DNA of 22,720 nt, taken from NCBI GenBank assembly GCA_041609995.1, contig JBFIPU010000039.1, positions 1 to 22,720 of the forward strand, read 5' to 3'. Within the stretch, counting starts at the first letter, position 1, and the number at the start of each line of letters is the position of its first letter. The notes beneath the pieces are model-generated. The model saw nothing but the letters and a program-made list of their open reading frames with translations. It was not told the DNA's origin and made no database searches. A program made the translations under genes and the position numbers. The DNA is from JABDOU01 sp041609995. GTDB lineage: Bacteria; Actinomycetota; Acidimicrobiia; Spongiisociales; SHLN01. Below are positions 1 through 7,212 of this stretch, piece after piece.

Positions 1-466
1 GAGCTTCGACACCAACGGCCGGACCATGATGGGGGTGCGGCCGGGTGAGGTCGCCGGCTGGGTCGAGGCCGATGGGCGCTCTCTTGTCGGGATCGGCGCC
101 AACTGCGGGATAGGCCCGGCCGACGTGGTGCAGGCGGCGCTGGCGATGGGGGCCGACTCCGACCGGGTGATCATCGCCAAAGCGAACTGTGGGATCCCGC
201 TGTACTCGGACGGCGTCCTGTCGTATCCGACCCCCCCGGCCGACATGGCCGACTATGTCGAGCTGGCGGCACGGTCCGGCGCCCGCATCATCGGGTCGTG
301 CTGCGGGTCGGGTCCGGCGCACATCGCCGCCATTCGCCAGGCAGTGGACTCCCACGCCGGAGGCCCGCCCGCCTCACCGGAGGAGATCGCTGATCGGCTG
401 GGCGGCGAGGTGCGGGTCGAGCGGCAACGGACCCGCGGGCGCGGTCGCCGGAGGGCCGTCAGCTGA
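1..466 (+). CDS. Homocysteine S-methyltransferase family protein, 3' part (5' end outside window)
   Basis: The reading frame is open from the window edge (codons in phase from base 2) to a TGA at 464-466, so the gene starts upstream. About 154 C-terminal residues are visible. They carry the two zinc-thiolate motifs of the Pfam S-methyl_trans fold: GANCGIG followed by a helix, and GSCCGSGPAHI near the C-terminus. Together these give the three cysteines that bind Zn and activate homocysteine in MetH and betaine-homocysteine methyltransferases. The phrase SFDTNGRTMMGVRPGEVA near the edge also fits this family. The C-terminus ends in an arginine-rich tail. The methyl donor (betaine, S-methylmethionine, a corrinoid protein or other) cannot be told from this part. 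The last 8 bases overlap tail-to-tail with the aldolase gene on the other strand. Confidence 0.82.
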   Translation, partial: SFDTNGRTMMGVRPGEVAGWVEADGRSLVGIGANCGIGPADVVQAALAMGADSDRVIIAKANCGIPLYSDGVLSYPTPPADMADYVELAARSGARIIGSCCGSGPAHIAAIRQAVDSHAGGPPASPEEIADRLGGEVRVERQRTRGRGRRRAVS

Positions 467-1214
467 TCCGCACGTGCGGCGGGATGCCGAACCGTGCGGC
501 CGTGGCGGCTTTGATGCCGTCCGGGGGTCGGCGGCTCGTGGCGGCGTGTACGGGGGCCAGGTCCTTCAGTGCTGCCCCGTCACCCTCGAACGCCTGAATG
601 CACAACTCCGGCGCAGCGTTGGCAGCCGCCAGGATCACGCCGGGCACTCCCAGTTGGCCGGCCAATCCCACCAGAGCCGAGCTGCCCGGATAGATCGGCG
701 TCGTATGGTCGACGACCTCTGTCAAAAGCCGTTCCGCGTCACCCGTTGAGTCCTTGCAGGCGTCGATGTCGAGGTCGTCGAGGAGTTCGAGGCCGATGCC
801 CGGAGGCGAGATGGCGGGGAAGTGATAGCCGGCGAGCCATGCTCCTCCTGCCGCTTGGCGCAGGGCCGCGTAATAGGGGCGAGGATCGGCCATGCCGGCG
901 GGGGTGAGGGCCAGTATTCCGTCGGCGCCGGCTGCCACGGCATCGCGGGTCAACTCGACGGCTTGTCGGGTTGAGGGCGCCCCGGTGCCGGCGATCACGG
1001 GGACCCTCACCGCTCGGTGGGTGGCCTCGATCAGCGCCACCCGTTCGGCCCGGTCGAGTGCGAAGGCCTCGCCCGTGGTGCCCGACACGACCACCGCACT
1101 GACTCCGAGGTCCACCAGACGTGCTGCCAGGTCGGCGGTGGCTGCGGTGTCGAGCTCGAGGTCGGCGTCGAAAATGGTGACGAGGGCCACTCCCACGCCG
1201 CGGAACAATGGCAT
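459..1214 (-). CDS. DapA-like (dihydrodipicolinate synthase/N-acetylneuraminate lyase family) aldolase
   Basis: A 251-residue TIM-barrel class I aldolase of the DapA/NanA superfamily. The pyruvate-carboxylate loop SGTTGEAF is at residues 44-51. The catalytic Tyr is probably Y130 in GYHFPAISPP, and the Schiff-base Lys is probably K154 in DACKDSTGD. The protein is about 40 residues shorter than typical DapA (roughly 290-300). The shortage is at the C-terminus, where the usual helical extension is missing, and this argues against a housekeeping lysine-pathway enzyme. The reaction is likely cleavage or condensation of a 2-oxo acid; the substrate is unknown. The ATG at 1214 is supported by a TAGGAT hexamer 6 nt upstream, which suggests a leaderless transcript. 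It lies 45 bp downstream of a same-strand membrane protein gene. Confidence 0.8.
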   Translation of the reverse strand: MPLFRGVGVALVTIFDADLELDTAATADLAARLVDLGVSAVVVSGTTGEAFALDRAERVALIEATHRAVRVPVIAGTGAPSTRQAVELTRDAVAAGADGILALTPAGMADPRPYYAALRQAAGGAWLAGYHFPAISPPGIGLELLDDLDIDACKDSTGDAERLLTEVVDHTTPIYPGSSALVGLAGQLGVPGVILAAANAAPELCIQAFEGDGAALKDLAPVHAATSRRPPDGIKAATAARFGIPPHVRIS

Positions 1215-1220
1215 GGGCCG

Positions 1221-1226
1221 ATCCTA
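1221..1226 (-). promoter_or_regulatory. Candidate -10 element for a leaderless transcript of the DapA-like gene
   Basis: On the minus strand TAGGAT is followed by six bases (CGGCCC) and then the ATG at 1214. A TANNNT hexamer so close to the start would put the transcription start at or next to the ATG. No Shine-Dalgarno sequence is visible. A -35 is not clear (TTGGGC at 19 bp is weak). Confidence 0.45.
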
Positions 1227-1239
1227 AATCGCCACTCTG

Positions 1240-1272
1240 TCGTCAGCCCAAACTCGTCGTCAGCCCAACTCG
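1240..1272. repeat. Short tandem duplication at the stop codon of the hypothetical membrane gene
   Basis: The plus strand reads TCGTCAGCCCAAACTCG at 1240-1256, followed immediately by TCGTCAGCCCAACTCG at 1257-1272. The copies are nearly identical and differ by one A. The second copy contains the stop codon (1260-1262) and last codons of the minus-strand gene; the first copy lies in the 45-bp spacer. It looks like a slippage duplication. Confidence 0.7.
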
Positions 1273-1922
1273 AAACCGCTGAGAGCTTCGGCGCCGGTCA
1301 GATAGAGCTCCACCGAGCTGCCGGAGGTGCCGGATGCGATGTAGATGTTGGTGGTGTCCGTCACCTCCAGGCGGGGGGCCCAGCTCCACCGGCCGGATTC
1401 GCTCACCTGGATCGTCGCCTCTTCCAGCCCGACGGCCGGAGCATCCAGGCTCAACATCAACGTGCTCGACGGCTCAGCCGTTCCCGAAATGGACGACGCA
1501 GTCGCTTGCACGGAATAGGCAGGGACCACGACGACGGCAGTCGAGTTTCCGTCGCGGGCGACGAATGTATCTCCGGGAGCAGGCCGGTTCGCCGGCGCGA
1601 ACTGGAACACCCCGGTTTCGCTGCGCAGCTTCTCACTGACCGTTCCCCGATCGCTGATCACCGTGATCTCGATGCTCTCGCTGCTGGAGAAATCGAACCC
1701 GTTGACCTGGGCCGTGGTCGACCCGAGTGACACGATCAGGGCGCCGGTACCCGTCGGCGTCAAGACGTCGGAGCCAGGGGGTCGGGCCGAGATGGCGGCG
1801 GTGGCGATGACGATTGGAACGATGAGCAGAGCCAGGAAACGGGCGGGGGTTTCGGTGAGCCAGGCGGATCGGCTCCCCAGGTTCGGGGCCAGGCCTATCT
1901 CAGCCGAGTAGGGCGCTGCCAT
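1260..1922 (-). CDS. Hypothetical membrane-anchored/secreted protein, Ser/Thr-rich beta domain
   Basis: A 220-residue protein I do not recognise. Residues 1-28 are a short N-terminal cytoplasmic stretch, followed by one hydrophobic segment at about 29-46 (FLALLIVPIVIATAAISA). The remainder is a Ser/Thr/Val-rich region without cysteines that reads as beta-sandwich (Ig-like) sequence, so the bulk of the protein is probably outside the cell. The signal-anchor is followed by Pro/Gly rather than a lipobox. The start is supported by GGAGGT at 1928-1933, five bases before the ATG. It lies upstream of and on the same strand as the DapA-like aldolase, but the latter has its own candidate promoter, so an operon is not certain. 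No catalytic motif is visible. Confidence 0.6.
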   Translation of the reverse strand: MAAPYSAEIGLAPNLGSRSAWLTETPARFLALLIVPIVIATAAISARPPGSDVLTPTGTGALIVSLGSTTAQVNGFDFSSSESIEITVISDRGTVSEKLRSETGVFQFAPANRPAPGDTFVARDGNSTAVVVVPAYSVQATASSISGTAEPSSTLMLSLDAPAVGLEEATIQVSESGRWSWAPRLEVTDTTNIYIASGTSGSSVELYLTGAEALSGFELG

Positions 1923-2206
1923 GGTCTACCTCCAGGATGGTGGGAGCCCATAGCTAAGTATGATTTTCGCGTTCTCAGCGGTATTTCGGACGCATGGTCA
2001 CTACAGGTGGCGGCCTCCGATCGGACAACTCGGAAATGTCACCGACACCGTGGCGATACTCCGTCCCGCCGATGCCACCTCCCACGTCCCGACAGCAACA
2101 CGCTCGCGGTGGCGGGCCTTCTCTGGAACCAACACGTGATTGCCGCCGGCAGTGCGGGTTCTGAATCCTGTGTTTGTCCAGGCCGGTCGTGGTGCACCGG
2201 ATCGGA
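1923..2206. other. Intergenic region between the hypothetical membrane gene and the DmdA-like gene
   Basis: This 284-bp gap holds the ribosome binding site of the downstream minus-strand gene (1928-1933). I see no credible protein: frames open here on both strands are Arg/Pro-rich and lack family motifs. No strong terminator hairpin with a T-run follows the DmdA-like stop codon at 2207. Confidence 0.5.
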
Positions 2207-3325
2207 TTACTTGATCGATTCGACAAACGGTATCGGCTCGGTGGTTCCCTCGATGTCTTCCTCGCCGGTGTGCAAGGTGACCCGGGTGCCGTCCTGTGCC
2301 ATCTCGATGGGGAGCATCACGAACCCGAGCGTCGCCCCGAAGCGGGGGGACCACGCCATCGAGGTGAGGTAGCCGACTACCTCGCCGTTCACGGAGACAT
2401 CGAGTAACCGGATATTGCCCTCGATGCGCTGTGAGAACCGGACGCCGGTCAGGCGGCGGGCCGGGCCCTCGGCGGCGACCCGCTCGAGCGCGTTGCGGCC
2501 CACGAAGTCGTCGTCGGTGTCGAGGTTCACCATCCGGCCGAAGCCGAGTTCATAGGGGTTGACGGTCGAGTCCATGTCCGTCCCGTACGAGAGGATCCCG
2601 CCTTCGATGCGGCGGATCTGATTCGGGGCCCCCGGCACAGCGCCGTAGGGGACGCCGGCGTCGAACATGCGCTCCCACAGCCATGATCCTTTCGAAGCGT
2701 CGCGCAGCCAGACCTCATAGCCGAATTCGCCGGACCACCCCGTACGCGAGACGATGAGGGGCACCCCGTCGAGATCGGTCTCCGTGAACCGAAAGTATTT
2801 GAGACCGGCGATCTCATCACCAAAAACATCGCGGATGAGGTCGATGCTGCGCGGGCCCTGGACCTGCATGGGCGATACGTCCGGCTCGTGGACGGTGGCG
2901 TCGAACCCGGCCTCCCGCCCTATCCCTTTCGCCCACAGCCCGATGTCGTTGTCTGCCAGCGAAAGCCAGAACTGGGTATCGGAGAGTTTGAGGAGAACCG
3001 GATCGTTGAGGATTCCGCCGCCGTAGTCGCACACGAACGTGTAGCGGCCCTGGCCGGCCTGCATCACGGACACGTCCCGGGTGCACAGATACTGCGTCAG
3101 GGCGGCCGCGTCGGGGCCGGTGATCTCGACCTGACGCTCGCCGGCGACGTCCCAGATCGCCACGCCGTTGACCAGGGCCTCGTATTCGGGCTCGGGGCCG
3201 GTATAAGCCGCCGGCAGGACCATGTGGTTGTACACCGTGACGGCGCTCAACCCTGCCTCGACCGTCTTGTCGAAGTAGGGGGACAGTCGTGTTCGTGGGG
3301 CCGGCACGAATCGAAATGCCTGCAC
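2207..3325 (-). CDS. DmdA-like aminomethyltransferase family protein (putative dimethylsulfoniopropionate demethylase)
   Basis: A tetrahydrofolate-dependent methyltransferase fold of the GcvT/aminomethyltransferase superfamily, about 372 residues. Several stretches recall SAR11 DmdA rather than glycine-cleavage T protein: TVYNHMVLPAAY near the N-terminus, IWDVAGERQVEITG, NDPVLLKLSD, MQVQGPRS, and PNQIRRIEGGILSYG with NPYELGF after it. If it is a true DmdA, it transfers a methyl group from DMSP to tetrahydrofolate, giving methylmercaptopropionate. The frame is open to a GTG at 3367, but I prefer the GTG at 3323-3325. It has a full AAGGAGG (3330-3336) four bases upstream, and it gives an N-terminus matching the family. 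Non-DMSP members of the family exist (dimethylglycine or sarcosine-type demethylases), so substrate is inferred. It stands alone, divergent from the glycosyltransferase gene. Confidence 0.75.
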   Translation of the reverse strand: MQAFRFVPAPRTRLSPYFDKTVEAGLSAVTVYNHMVLPAAYTGPEPEYEALVNGVAIWDVAGERQVEITGPDAAALTQYLCTRDVSVMQAGQGRYTFVCDYGGGILNDPVLLKLSDTQFWLSLADNDIGLWAKGIGREAGFDATVHEPDVSPMQVQGPRSIDLIRDVFGDEIAGLKYFRFTETDLDGVPLIVSRTGWSGEFGYEVWLRDASKGSWLWERMFDAGVPYGAVPGAPNQIRRIEGGILSYGTDMDSTVNPYELGFGRMVNLDTDDDFVGRNALERVAAEGPARRLTGVRFSQRIEGNIRLLDVSVNGEVVGYLTSMAWSPRFGATLGFVMLPIEMAQDGTRVTLHTGEEDIEGTTEPIPFVESIK

Positions 3326-3329
3326 GGGG

Positions 3330-3336
3330 CCTCCTT
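3330..3336 (-). promoter_or_regulatory. Ribosome binding site deciding the DmdA-like start
   Basis: The minus strand reads AAGGAGG, then CCCC, then GTG (3323-3325). This is a full anti-Shine-Dalgarno match. It lies inside the longer open frame that begins at the GTG at 3367, and it favours the internal GTG start. Confidence 0.6.
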
Positions 3337-3449
3337 CGGGGAAGAACGACGGCGCCACGCTAGACACATTTCATACGCAGTGCATCGTGTTTCTGCCCGT
3401 TGTCCCGACGGCCGCCGGCGGCGCCGATGGTCCGGATGATCCGCATTCA

Positions 3450-3475
3450 GGAAGTAACGTTCCCTGAACATGTTC
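3450..3475. promoter_or_regulatory. Adjacent small palindromes in the divergent dmdA-like/glycosyltransferase spacer
   Basis: GGAA-GTAACG-TTCC occupies 3450-3463 and the perfect 10-bp palindrome GAACATGTTC occupies 3466-3475. Both are 26-51 bp upstream of the glycosyltransferase start at 3501. They could form one regulator site. The spacing differs from a LexA box (GAAC-N4-GTTC), because here only two bases separate the arms. Confidence 0.3.
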
Positions 3476-3500
3476 TCGAGCCACGTCGGGGGACCATCTG

Positions 3501-4658
3501 ATGGGAACGAAGATCGATTTGACCAGTGACGAGCCAAAGTTGCCGATTCGGATCGCGTTGGTGGCTCGTTGTTCGCCCGGCAGCGCCGGGGCACCGGAGG
3601 CCTGCTCCGAACTGGCTGACACGTTGAGCACCGAATTCGGGCTCGAAGTCGACGTGATTCGCCTGGTCCGGCCGGCCGAGGCGGCCGCGACCGGCCCGCC
3701 CGTGGCGATGGAGGTCAACCCCGAATGGGACATGGCCGCCGAAATGGCGGCCGCCCGCATCAACGAGTGTGACCTTCTCGTGCTCGAGTTGAATCCGGCC
3801 TCCCCCTTTGCCTTCATTTCGGACCTGATGGGCCTGACCACCGTCCCCGAACTCGTGGTATTGGATGGCATCACGCCCTCCGATCTCGCATCAGCGGACG
3901 ATCTGGTGGCAGCAGCACGCAAGTCGAAGGCGGCGGTCACCAGGTCGTCAGCCGCCAGCGACTGGCTGCTCGGGGAGACAGGAGGTGAAGTGCGTGCCGA
4001 TGTCATTCCCCACGGTTCGGCGTGGCAGCCGCTCGGAGTTCCCGATCGCGTCCGGCGCACGATTCTCTCATGGGGCTACCTCCACCCGGAGATGGGATTC
4101 GAACGCGTGGTTCGGGCGCTGCCCCACCTGGCCGATCTCGATCCTGACGCACGGTACCGGATGGTCGGTGTGGCCCATCCTGCCTGGTCCCCGACAGAGG
4201 CCGCTGCGTATCGCGACACGTTGTCCGAATTGGCCCAAACCCTGGGCGTGGCCGACCAGATCGAATTCGGACCGACGCTCCATTCCGCCGACGAGCTGCT
4301 GGCTGAGATCGAATCCTGTGACGTGGTGGCCGTGCCGTATGACGCCGTCGACCAGATGTCATCTCGGATTGCGACCGAAGCTGTGGCAGCCGGCCGGCCC
4401 GTCGTCGCCACCAGGTTCCCGGGAGCCGTTGACCTGTTGGTGGATGGCGCCGGGATCGTCGTCGGACATGACGACCCAGACGAGATGGCGACGGCGCTTC
4501 GCAAGCTGCTCACCGATGACGAGGCCTATCAGCAGGCGGCGGCGGCCGCAGCCGCCAAGAGCCCGATGTTGAAATGGAGGGCAATCGGCACGCGGTTCAT
4601 CGATCAGTTCGTGCGGCTGCTGGCCGTGACATCGGTGGAATCCAGCGCCGAGTCCTGA
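3501..4658 (+). CDS. GT4-like glycosyltransferase, divergent paralogue with altered donor-site residues
   Basis: A 385-residue GT-B fold protein. The C-terminal half aligns by eye with the GT4 protein at 8247-9431: ILSWGYLHPEMGFE (188-201) matches its LLTWGLIGPGKGLE; AHPAW, AYRDTL and IEFGPTL follow; and SSRIATEAVAAGRPVVATRFPGA (287-309) matches SGVLVEAIAANVPVVATAFPHA. The usual EX7E motif is QX7E (Q285/E293). The Lys expected to contact donor phosphate (GPGKG) is replaced (HPEMG, M198). The N-terminal half also lacks the QHEYGIFG motif of its paralogue. It may therefore use an unusual donor or be a non-catalytic partner. The start is supported by GGGGGA 7 nt upstream of ATG. It precedes the GH130 gene by 44 bp on the same strand. 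The C-terminal region has a run of seven alanines encoded by GC-rich codons. Confidence 0.75.
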   Translation: MGTKIDLTSDEPKLPIRIALVARCSPGSAGAPEACSELADTLSTEFGLEVDVIRLVRPAEAAATGPPVAMEVNPEWDMAAEMAAARINECDLLVLELNPASPFAFISDLMGLTTVPELVVLDGITPSDLASADDLVAAARKSKAAVTRSSAASDWLLGETGGEVRADVIPHGSAWQPLGVPDRVRRTILSWGYLHPEMGFERVVRALPHLADLDPDARYRMVGVAHPAWSPTEAAAYRDTLSELAQTLGVADQIEFGPTLHSADELLAEIESCDVVAVPYDAVDQMSSRIATEAVAAGRPVVATRFPGAVDLLVDGAGIVVGHDDPDEMATALRKLLTDDEAYQQAAAAAAAKSPMLKWRAIGTRFIDQFVRLLAVTSVESSAES

Positions 4659-4702
4659 AATGCGCCCTTTATCTTCCTGACCCCACCATTATCAGGCGAA
4701 CA

Positions 4703-6151
4703 ATGGTCACCGTAACCCGTAGCGACGTCGAGTTGCTCCCGGATTTGTCTCGGGTCGTCGCCAAGCCCTTCCTCCCCGGCGAGACGACCTTCGCCGGCGG
4801 TCCGACGCGGGTCGAGCTGATCGCTGACCGTGTCCTCAAACTGTCGGATGCCGAGGCCGCGGCGGCTCTCGAGCGCACGGTCGACTCGTTTGGGGGCAGG
4901 CACCGGGATCTGAAGTCCATCTGGGAACGGAATATCCAAGCCGCCCTGGCGTTGATGCCGGATCGCCGCGACATCGGTGGCACCCAACGGGCGCTGCTCG
5001 GTGCCTATTTCACGCAGGAATATGCTCCACAGGCAGCTGCCGTCTGCAATCCCTCGATGGTGCCATTCCCCGGCTCGGACGACGGTACGGGTTTCGTGCT
5101 CAGCTTGCGGTCCATCGGCGAGGGACACATTTCGTCGGTGGAGTTCCGGACCGGGCACGTGGGAGCCGGGGGCGAGATTCAGCTCGACGAACCCAGCCCC
5201 TACCTGCAGACCGGCTTGCGGCGCCCGCCCACCTATGAGAACAAGGTCTTCCACGACAAGCTGTTGGCTTTGAACGCCGACCCCGAGTTGGTGGCGTCGT
5301 TGATGGCCGACCTCGGCGACCAGTTTTCGTACGATGAGCTCGAATCTGCGCTCGAGGCGCTGACCCGGGGTGAGGTATCCGAGGCGGCCGCGTTCGAGAC
5401 GGTCAGGATCATCAACTGGCTGGCCGCCTCGAACTATGAGCTGGTGTTCTCGGGTGATGAGCCCGTGTCGGAGCGCCTGCTGCATCCGGCAGGGCCCGCT
5501 GACAGCCGGGGAATCGAAGATGCCCGTTTTGTTCGCTTCACGGAAGACGACGGCAGCCACGTGTATTACGCCACCTACACGGCTTACGACGGCTTCACGA
5601 TTATCCCCCAGCTCATCGAAACGCGAGATTTCATCCGGTTCCGTTTCGCAACACTCGATGGCGCCTGCGCCTCCAACAAGGGCATGGCACTGTTTCCGCG
5701 ACGAATCGGCGGCCTGTATACGGCGTTGGGCCGGCACGACGTCGAGAATCTGCACATCCTGCAGACGGATCGGCTGCGGGTGTGGGACCACGCCGAGTTG
5801 GTCTATCAGCCTCACCAGGGATGGGAGGCTGTTCAGATGGGCAATTGTGGTTCACCAATTGAAACCGAAGAGGGTTGGCTGGTGCTCACTCACGGGGTGG
5901 GTGCGATGCGAACGTATGCCCTGGGAGCCTTGCTGCTGGATCTCGACCACCCCACGCGTGTCATCGGACACCTGGAGTACCCGCTGCTCGAGGCGGCTCC
6001 GGACGAACGAGATGGCTACGTGCCCAACGTCGTCTACTCCTGCGGAGGGATGGCCTACGACGGCCAACTGGTGATCCCATACGGCTTTTCCGACCGGGCT
6101 GTCCACATCGCCACGGTCTCGATCGCCGAGCTGGTGGAGGCGATGGTCTGA
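4703..6151 (+). CDS. Glycoside hydrolase family 130 protein (mannoside phosphorylase/hydrolase-like)
   Basis: 482 residues, five-bladed beta-propeller of family GH130. Recognisable elements are NPSMVPF and LRSIGEGHISSVEFRTG (about 116-150), RGIEDARFVRF (269-279, the family's G-x-E-D-x-R region), YYATYTAYDG, NKGMALFPRRIGG (325-337), GWLVLTHGVGAMRTYALGALLLD (391-413) and PNVVYSCGG with LVIPYGFSDRAVHIATVSI (441-474). Characterised GH130 enzymes phosphorolyse or hydrolyse beta-1,4- or beta-1,2-mannosides. This one is longer than the usual 330 or so residues because of an N-terminal extension and a helical insert at about 180-240. The frame is open further upstream, but the ATG at 4703 begins the family-like sequence and leaves a 44-bp spacer; AGGCGA is a weak ribosome site. 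Cytoplasmic: no signal peptide. The stop is 3 bp from the stop of the convergent operon. Confidence 0.87.
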   Translation: MVTVTRSDVELLPDLSRVVAKPFLPGETTFAGGPTRVELIADRVLKLSDAEAAAALERTVDSFGGRHRDLKSIWERNIQAALALMPDRRDIGGTQRALLGAYFTQEYAPQAAAVCNPSMVPFPGSDDGTGFVLSLRSIGEGHISSVEFRTGHVGAGGEIQLDEPSPYLQTGLRRPPTYENKVFHDKLLALNADPELVASLMADLGDQFSYDELESALEALTRGEVSEAAAFETVRIINWLAASNYELVFSGDEPVSERLLHPAGPADSRGIEDARFVRFTEDDGSHVYYATYTAYDGFTIIPQLIETRDFIRFRFATLDGACASNKGMALFPRRIGGLYTALGRHDVENLHILQTDRLRVWDHAELVYQPHQGWEAVQMGNCGSPIETEEGWLVLTHGVGAMRTYALGALLLDLDHPTRVIGHLEYPLLEAAPDERDGYVPNVVYSCGGMAYDGQLVIPYGFSDRAVHIATVSIAELVEAMV

Positions 6152-6154
6152 GTC

Positions 6155-7207
6155 TCAGCGGGAGCTGTGCTCGGCGATTGCCCTTTCGTAGGCGGCCGCA
6201 TGATTGGCGGCCATGGCGGCAATGCCGAACCGTGTGACTGCGTCCTTCCGGCATTGGTCACGATCGAACACGGCGAGATCGGCCACGGCCGAAATCGCCC
6301 CCTCCACCCCGTCGACCACCTGTCCGGTCACGTCGGGGCGGATCAGCTCTGGCATCGCACCCCGGCGCCATCCCACCACCGGGGTTCCGCATGCCAGCGC
6401 CTCGGCTACCACGAGCCCGAATGGCTCGTCCCAACTCAGGGGCACGAGTAGCGCTCCCGCCCCCCGGTAGGCACCGATCAGGTCCTCCCTATCGAGCGAG
6501 CCGAGGTATTCGATGTCCTCTCCGTTCAGGAACGGCTTCACCTGGGTGTCGAAGTACGGCGCGTGGTCATCCTCGATCATGCCTGCCAGCTTCAGCGGCC
6601 GTCCGGCACGCCGGGCCACTTCGATTGCCAGGTGCGGGGCCTTTTCAGGAGCCATGCGTCCGGCGAACAGCAGATGTTCGCCGCCGCCGTCACCCGGCGT
6701 GAAGGTCTCGGTGTCGATCCCGTTGTGCACCGTGGCTACGTAATTGAGGTCGGGAAAATAGCTGCGCTCGGCGTCCGAGATCGAGATGAACGGAAGGTGC
6801 CGGTAGCGCCGCAACGCCGGGTGGATGCCTTTGCTCCAGGCCGCGCCATGAAGCGTGGTGATCAGCGGCACCGGAAGGAATTGGGCGAATCCGAGCGGAT
6901 GGACGTTGAGGTGCGAGTGGACGATGTCGAATCGACCTGTCGCCACATGGCCGGCCATGGTGGCGATGTGCAGGTCTTCCCAGATCCGCGGATCGGGTGG
7001 GACCCGGTCGACGGGCCACTCTGCCAGTGGGTGCGGCGCCGTGGCGACCAGCTCGGCCGGGGTCGTCGATCCCTCGGCGGCAAACATCGTCACCTCATGG
7101 CCGGCGTCGGTCAGGCCCGTTGCGAGGTTGGCGGCCATCTGCTCCCACGGTCCGTAGCCGGCCGGCGGCAGCCGATGGGTGATCGGTGCGAGGACCGCGA
7201 CTCTCAT
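6155..7207 (-). CDS. GT4 family glycosyltransferase
   Basis: 350 residues with a complete retaining GT-B (GT4) layout. The N-terminal Rossmann domain begins MRVAVLAPITHRLPPAGYGPWE, with the Gly-rich loop near residues 15-20. FDIVHSHLNVHPLG (93-106) and TTLHGAAW follow, then HNGIDTETF (161-169) as the interdomain link. The C-terminal donor domain has FAGRMAPEKAPH (181-192, K189 for donor phosphate) and the full EX7E motif E261-PFGLVVA-E269. This differs from the two QX7E relatives in the island, so it probably performs a different transfer. The frame is open to 7450 but that extension is Arg-rich and overlaps the upstream gene; the ATG at 7205-7207 lies 5 bp after that gene's stop. Last gene of a three-gene minus-strand operon; donor and acceptor sugars unknown. 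Confidence 0.86.
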   Translation of the reverse strand: MRVAVLAPITHRLPPAGYGPWEQMAANLATGLTDAGHEVTMFAAEGSTTPAELVATAPHPLAEWPVDRVPPDPRIWEDLHIATMAGHVATGRFDIVHSHLNVHPLGFAQFLPVPLITTLHGAAWSKGIHPALRRYRHLPFISISDAERSYFPDLNYVATVHNGIDTETFTPGDGGGEHLLFAGRMAPEKAPHLAIEVARRAGRPLKLAGMIEDDHAPYFDTQVKPFLNGEDIEYLGSLDREDLIGAYRGAGALLVPLSWDEPFGLVVAEALACGTPVVGWRRGAMPELIRPDVTGQVVDGVEGAISAVADLAVFDRDQCRKDAVTRFGIAAMAANHAAAYERAIAEHSSR

Positions 7208-7212
7208 GTCGC

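Noticed and set aside
3466..3475. GAACATGTTC as a LexA/SOS box
   Set aside because: The actinobacterial box needs GAAC-N4-GTTC; only two bases separate the arms here.
4604..5815. Long (403-codon) open frame antisense to the GH130 gene
   Set aside because: High-GC DNA leaves antisense frames open; the protein shows no family motifs, while the sense strand has the full GH130 pattern.
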